This document shows, in pieces, positions 62,301-64,000 of a stretch of DNA of 64,000 bases. Source of the DNA: an uncultured Candidatus Cenarchaeum sp. (GTDB lineage Archaea > Thermoproteota > Nitrososphaeria > Nitrososphaerales > Nitrosopumilaceae); assembly GCA_958295735.1 (NCBI GenBank), contig OY282369.1, positions 3,014,983 to 3,078,982 on the forward strand. Direction: 5' to 3'. The translations under genes and the position numbers were made by a program. The first letter of the stretch is position 1; each line of letters begins with the position of its first letter. The notes below the pieces were generated by a model, which saw only the letters and a list, made by a program, of their open reading frames with translations, ran no database searches and had not been told where the DNA came from.

Positions 62301-62910
62301 CATGAGCCGCAATGAAACCGGGCCGGGCGGCGCGGGAGCCGGGGCGGCGGAGGGAGCGGGGCCGGGCGGCGCGGGAGCCGGGGCGGCGGAGGGAGCGGGG
62401 CCGGGCGGCGCGGGAGCCGGGGCGGCGGAGGGAGCGGGGCCGGGCGGCGCGGGAGCCGGGGCGGCGGAGGGAGCGGGGCCGGGCGGCGCGGGGTGCGCGG
62501 GCTACCATTCCATGAGCGACGAAAAGCTTCGCGCGCTGCTCAGCACGGAAGGGTTCGGCGACGGCGCGGCGGCGCGCGCCACGCTGCGGGCGCGGGGGTA
62601 CATAGCGCGGCTCACGAAGAGCGGCGCGGCTATAATCTACAGGCACCACGACAAAAGCCGCGAGGAAGCCGGGGCGGGGGCGGCCGGCGCGGCCGGCGCG
62701 GCCGGCGCGGCGCGCGCGGGCTACTGTTCCATGAGCGACGGGGCGCTGCGCGCGCTGCTCAGCGTGGAGGGGTTCGGCGACGCCGCGGCGGCGCGCGCCG
62801 TGCTGCGGGCGCGGGGGCACTCCGTGCGGCGCGAGGCGGGCACCGGCGCGACGGTGATCCGGATGCGCCCCGGCGGGAAGGCCGCGGGCCGCGGCCCCGC
62901 GCGCGGGTGA
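56338..62910 (+). CDS. TraG/HerA-type conjugation ATPase with nuclease-like domain and eight ~50-residue repeats (2,190 residues)
   Basis: An N-terminal membrane helix (about 5-30) and an Ala/Pro linker lead to the motor domain. Walker A is GEVGSGKTS at 127-135, followed by LLVDPHRDFAREVLS. Walker B is IYVDEAHMF with D374 and E375, and sensor-like IATQSVRSLDP follows. This is the DNA-pumping family of conjugative coupling proteins and HerA. At about 630-730 lies a PD-(D/E)xK-like domain (RPDVTVYEF with D657, AVEIESEAS with E697/E699); the usual Lys is Glu, so it may be inactive. From about 832 to the end are eight repeats (YSSMSDEALRxLLxxxGFGD, then RATLRARGY and IIYR), two before and six after a 720-residue Gly/Glu/Ala/Thr-rich repeat region. 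The repeats look like helix-loop-helix DNA-binding units of the SAP/LEM kind, but that is a guess. Last gene of the operon. Confidence 0.8.
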   Translation: MTLAGAEALAAWAGHGLEWAAWGAVAAAGWRVLARGRPAPPALPAPAALPAPAALPAPAAAPAALPAAAPGAAPAAAPAAAPAAAPAAAAFPAPDRASACLGYVTTPGGERMLAIPEADRQNIAIFGEVGSGKTSVMRLLIMQDIARGTGFLLVDPHRDFAREVLSLVPPGMADRVVYVSLASMYQFGRTVCINPLEARTEHEKYVRAAGCISGLRRYFSDGWGHRLEAILRNMLALVMSTPGTFRFLDVLTVLLDEDARERALERCGDERVRRFWRDVFPRYAAESSGAVYNKFDKIAATPPVAALLSSPRSTFSVRAAIEGGMFVVVDLGSGSTADLVEFVGTLLLGAFGVENRIRLDLDDAEKTPFNIYVDEAHMFDPGVVRDLLNNVRKYGMKATIATQSVRSLDPGLAGEIQDMCRCVVAFRCDDQTARLLEGTPAAPERGGMGRLGAHRFAAYSHGAERMGGVGATRHVEVPPRWRETARRSLELHGVPAGPARAPPPAARAAAAEGAASPAASAAAWGGRGPPLTPLQYFLLNAARAAGPGGAAAADLGRSAAAAFAVSGERATNAALEDVLVQHEGYVEKVPAAGGGEPSYAASELAARTVYSAAFAGRSAGGGAHRRAIAAVCEAMRAHHHYAVPDLGLDGSGAQRPDVTVYEFRRVRAGRRGRGAAAAAAGWRADPDSWSREVTAVEIESEASRHVAENYRKCVTAGMRVWFVAFNWSDARGIRRLLAEAGAEEGSYDVCAVDPADPLGGAPAGGPAGAGTVGLLTPRQVMARLGAAAESGRAAAASEAEECMRRLSGAGGGAGAGAQGAARGGGRDAGAGGGYSSMGEGELRALLNAEGFGDGEAVRAALRARGCHARTTPGGAKIIVRKGGGKGAGGGGAPGRPAAGKGAGYSSMSDEALRVLLNTRGFGDGEAVTAMLRARGYTVRYVSSTDETVIYRRSDSKVGARQGGAGAEGGARAEAGAGTEAAGRSGTDGSAGRPGEAEGGAGTEGGAGTEGGGRPGTEASAGRQGEAEGGAGTEGGAGTEGGGRPGTDGSAGRQGEAEGGAGTDGGAGTDGGAGTDGGGRPGTESSADRQGEAEGGAGTEGGAGTEAVGRPCTGGSADRQGEAEGGAGTEGGAGTEAVGRPCTGGSADRQGEAEGGAGTEGGAGTEGGAGTEAVGRPCTGGSADRQGEAEGGAGTEGGAGTEGGGRQGEAKGGAGTEGGAGTEGGGRQGEAKGGAGTEGGGRQGGSGPADLQGEAEGGAGTEGGGRQGGSGPADLQGEAEGGAGTEGGDLQGEAEGGAGTEGGDLQGTESSADRQGEAEGGAGTEGGDLQGEAEGGAGTEGGGRQGTESSADRLGTESSADRLGTESSADRQGTESSADRLGEAEGGGEAEGGAGTEGGGRPGTESSADRLGEAEGGAGTEGGDLQGEAEGGAGTEGGGRQGTESSADRLGTESSADRLGTESSADRLGTESSADRLGEAEGGGEAEGGAGTEAAGRPGTESSADRLGEAEGGGEAEGGAGTEAAGRPGTESSADRLGEAEGGAGTEAAGRPGTEASADRLGEAEGGAGTEAAGRPGTEASADRLGEAEGGAGTEAAGRPGTEASADRLGEAEGGAGTEAAGRLGEAEGGAGTEAAGRLGEAEGGARQAWTEGADQPAGGGAADQPAGGTKGGARQDGEKYPGYSSMGNEELRALLGTGGFGDGEAVRATLRARGYVARRNPDTGATIIYKYSCLKTPDPRPVAAAPPTAAWTAALAAGEGYQDYPAMGNEELRALLNAEGFGGGKAVRATLRARGYIARRKRDTGVTIIYKASWLKGSGDGAMTYAQPTGAWAPAQPACTWAAAQAAGGEYLGYSTMSSEELRALLNAEGFGDAVAVRATLRARGYATRLTKSGATITYRLPCMSREEGGPAGTEAEAAEAGAAEEAEAAEAGAGCAGYYSMSDEKLRALLGTEGFGDGAAVRATLRARGYATRFTNSGAPIIYRLPSMSRNETGPGGAGAGAAEGAGPGGAGAGAAEGAGPGGAGAGAAEGAGPGGAGAGAAEGAGPGGAGCAGYHSMSDEKLRALLSTEGFGDGAAARATLRARGYIARLTKSGAAIIYRHHDKSREEAGAGAAGAAGAAGAARAGYCSMSDGALRALLSVEGFGDAAAARAVLRARGHSVRREAGTGATVIRMRPGGKAAGRGPARG
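59215..61370. repeat. 2.1-kb low-complexity coding repeat
   Basis: In-frame 15-, 18-, 27- and 33-bp units alternate: GAGGCGGAAGGCGGC, GCAGGGACGGAAGGCGGC, GGTACAGAGAGTAGCGCCGA and CCGGCTGGGC. They encode EAEGGAGTEGG and GTESSADRLG. No frame is lost over 2.1 kb, so length changes have been kept in frame. A related 39-bp repeat (four units) is at about 62325-62485. Confidence 0.9.
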
Positions 62911-62955
62911 CGCCGCGGCCGGCATCGGCCGGCCCGGCCCGCGCCCCGCGGCGGC

Positions 62956-63297
62956 TCAGTCCGCCGCCACCATGTCGAAGCTGCGGCGGCCGCCCCGCCC
63001 CGCGCGCGCCCCCTCGAGCCTCACCCGCTGCCCGGCGCGCGGGGGCCAGCGCGCCCCGCCGCCGGGCGCCCGGCGCACCGCGCCCATCAGGCCGACGCCC
63101 CGGCCGAAGCGCGCGAGGCAAAAGTAGCCGCCCCCGCCGGCGAACCGCGAGACCTCCGCTATGCGGCCCTCCGGGGGGCACTCCCGCGGGGACAGGGGCC
63201 CGAGGCAGCGGGGGCACGCGCCCGTGTCCGGCCAGACGTCCGCGGCGCATGTGGCGCAGTGCCCCACCACGAGCGCCGCCCCCCCGCCCGCGCTCAC
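62956..63297 (-). CDS. DUF35 zinc-ribbon/OB-fold partner of thiolase
   Basis: 113 residues. Four cysteines CATCAAD and GACPRCLGPL form the rubredoxin-like zinc ribbon. An OB-fold part follows (IAEVSRFAGGGGYFCLARFG, VGLMGAVRRA). The family holds thiolases and HMG-CoA synthases together in archaea and channels acyl-CoA substrates. It follows the thiolase gene with a GTGA overlap, the usual archaeal arrangement. It converges with the ATPase gene, 45 bp apart. Confidence 0.88.
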   Translation of the reverse strand: MSAGGGAALVVGHCATCAADVWPDTGACPRCLGPLSPRECPPEGRIAEVSRFAGGGGYFCLARFGRGVGLMGAVRRAPGGGARWPPRAGQRVRLEGARAGRGGRRSFDMVAAD

Positions 63298-64000
63298 CCC
63301 GCCTCCATCACGAGGACGGTGGCGGAGGTGGCCCCCGCCGCCGTGTTGTGCACCAGCCCCGCGCGGGCGCCGCCCACCTGGCGCCTGCCCGCCGCGCCCC
63401 GCAGCTGCGCGGCCACCTCCGCCACCTGCGCGATCCCCGTCGCGCCGGGAGGGTGGCCGGCCCCCAGCAGGCCCCCGCGCGGGTTCACCCTGCGGTCGCC
63501 CGTCTCGTGCAGCTCGGCGCAGAGCGCGGCGCCGCGGCCGGGCCCCGCCATCCCGACGGCCTCCAGCGCCATGGGCTCGCAGGCGCTGAACGCGTCGTGC
63601 ACTTCTGCCACGTCCACGCGCCCCGGGGGGAGGCCCGACATGGACAGGGCGGCCGATGCGGCCCCGGCGGCCGCGGCCATGCGGGAGGGGTCGGCGGTCG
63701 CCGCGAAGGATGCGGAGGCGGTGCGCTGCCCCACCCCCGTGAGCAGCGCGGGGGCGTCCGAGGAGGCGGCGGCCTCCTCCGGCCCCGCCAGCAGGACGGC
63801 CGAGGCGCCGGTGCACGGCCTGCAGCAGTCGTACAGCCCCAGGTCGCCCGTTATCCGCCGCGACTCCATCACCTCGCGCACGCCGGGCGGGGGCCGCCCC
63901 CCGGCGGCGCGGCACGCCAGCGGGTTGTCCGCGGCGCTGCGGCGGTTCTTCGCGGGGACGGCGGCCAGCTGCTCGTCGGTGGCCCCGGACCTCCTCTTGT
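63294..64000 (-). CDS. Thiolase (acetyl-CoA C-acetyltransferase type), N-terminus outside the window
   Basis: The frame is open to the window edge. The visible C-terminal 235 residues include VPAKNRRSAADNPLA, an EVHDAFSACE motif with the substrate-site His, NPRGGLLGAGHPPGATGIAQ with the active-site GHP motif, and LVHNTAAGATSATVLVME at the end. These are thiolase signatures, of the SCP-x-like type that pairs with DUF35. It condenses or cleaves acyl-CoA, probably together with the downstream DUF35 protein. The nucleophilic Cys lies outside the window. Confidence 0.9.
   Translation of the reverse strand, partial: KRRSGATDEQLAAVPAKNRRSAADNPLACRAAGGRPPPGVREVMESRRITGDLGLYDCCRPCTGASAVLLAGPEEAAASSDAPALLTGVGQRTASASFAATADPSRMAAAAGAASAALSMSGLPPGRVDVAEVHDAFSACEPMALEAVGMAGPGRGAALCAELHETGDRRVNPRGGLLGAGHPPGATGIAQVAEVAAQLRGAAGRRQVGGARAGLVHNTAAGATSATVLVMEAG

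Noticed and set aside
51402-62910. Provirus as the source of the operon
   Set aside because: No capsid, portal, terminase or integrase is recognised; the ATPase is closer to conjugative coupling proteins and HerA. A viral origin is not excluded but is not supported.
55507-62925. Open minus-strand frame of 2,472 codons opposite the ATPase gene
   Set aside because: Composition is Pro/Arg/Ala-rich with tandem repeats that only reflect the coding repeats of the other strand. The plus strand has Walker motifs and overlapping operon neighbours.
1-64000. tRNA or rRNA genes
   Set aside because: No rRNA-like stretch or convincing tRNA cloverleaf was seen by eye. A covariance-model scan would be needed to exclude a split or intron-bearing archaeal tRNA.

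Overview
The window is about 70% G+C and is most likely archaeal, possibly from a Nitrososphaerota (Thaumarchaeota) lineage related to sponge symbionts. The archaeal call rests on several signs. TATA-type box A elements sit about 25 nt upstream of start codons, giving leaderless genes, and AGG and ATA codons are freely used despite the high G+C. There is a thiolase plus DUF35 pair, a KvAP-type channel, a TFB-like protein and an Hjc-like nuclease. The phylum is an inference from gene content. Long open frames on the opposite strand of true genes are G+C artefacts and were left out.

Layout. 1-4.5 kb is the N-terminal part of a huge secreted beta-propeller/Ig protein on the minus strand. 4.9-10.4 kb is ordinary chromosome: K+ channel, CorA-like transporter, threonine synthase and small Cys-rich or unknown proteins. 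10.9-36 kb is an accessory region, probably a defence and transposon island. It holds two restriction-modification systems whose endonucleases are split by IS630 copies, and two copies of an unrecognised two-gene module ending in a PD-(D/E)xK nuclease. It also has duplicated Hjc-like genes, a nucleoside 2-deoxyribosyltransferase-like gene, and many intact and decayed insertion sequences and miniature elements. 36.1-48.1 kb is one gene of about 3,990 codons for a giant surface protein with propellers, Ig repeats and a C-terminal periplasmic-binding-type domain. It contains a nearly perfect in-frame tandem duplication of 3,153 bp. 48.1-51.4 kb is G+C-rich decayed transposon sequence. 51.4-62.9 kb is a tightly coupled operon, mostly with 4-bp overlaps: zinc-ribbon proteins, a divergent TFB, a prepilin-peptidase-like membrane protein, a winged-helix protein and a TraG/HerA-type ATPase with eight copies of an unrecognised 50-residue repeat. 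It looks like the core of an integrated conjugative or pilus element. 62.9-64 kb returns to core genes (DUF35 and thiolase).

How it fits together. All three full-length 1,300-bp IS630 copies lie in genes for DNA-cleaving enzymes, while both DNA methyltransferases stay open, so cleavage seems to have been silenced and methylation kept. A second transposon family (an IS5/ISH1-like element and its 81-bp miniature) has ends 12-14 bp upstream of a box A at four sites, which suggests promoter-directed insertion. The strongest candidates for undescribed biology are the duplicated A/B nuclease module, the TFB-plus-ATPase operon with its repeat domain, and the promoter-targeting miniature element.
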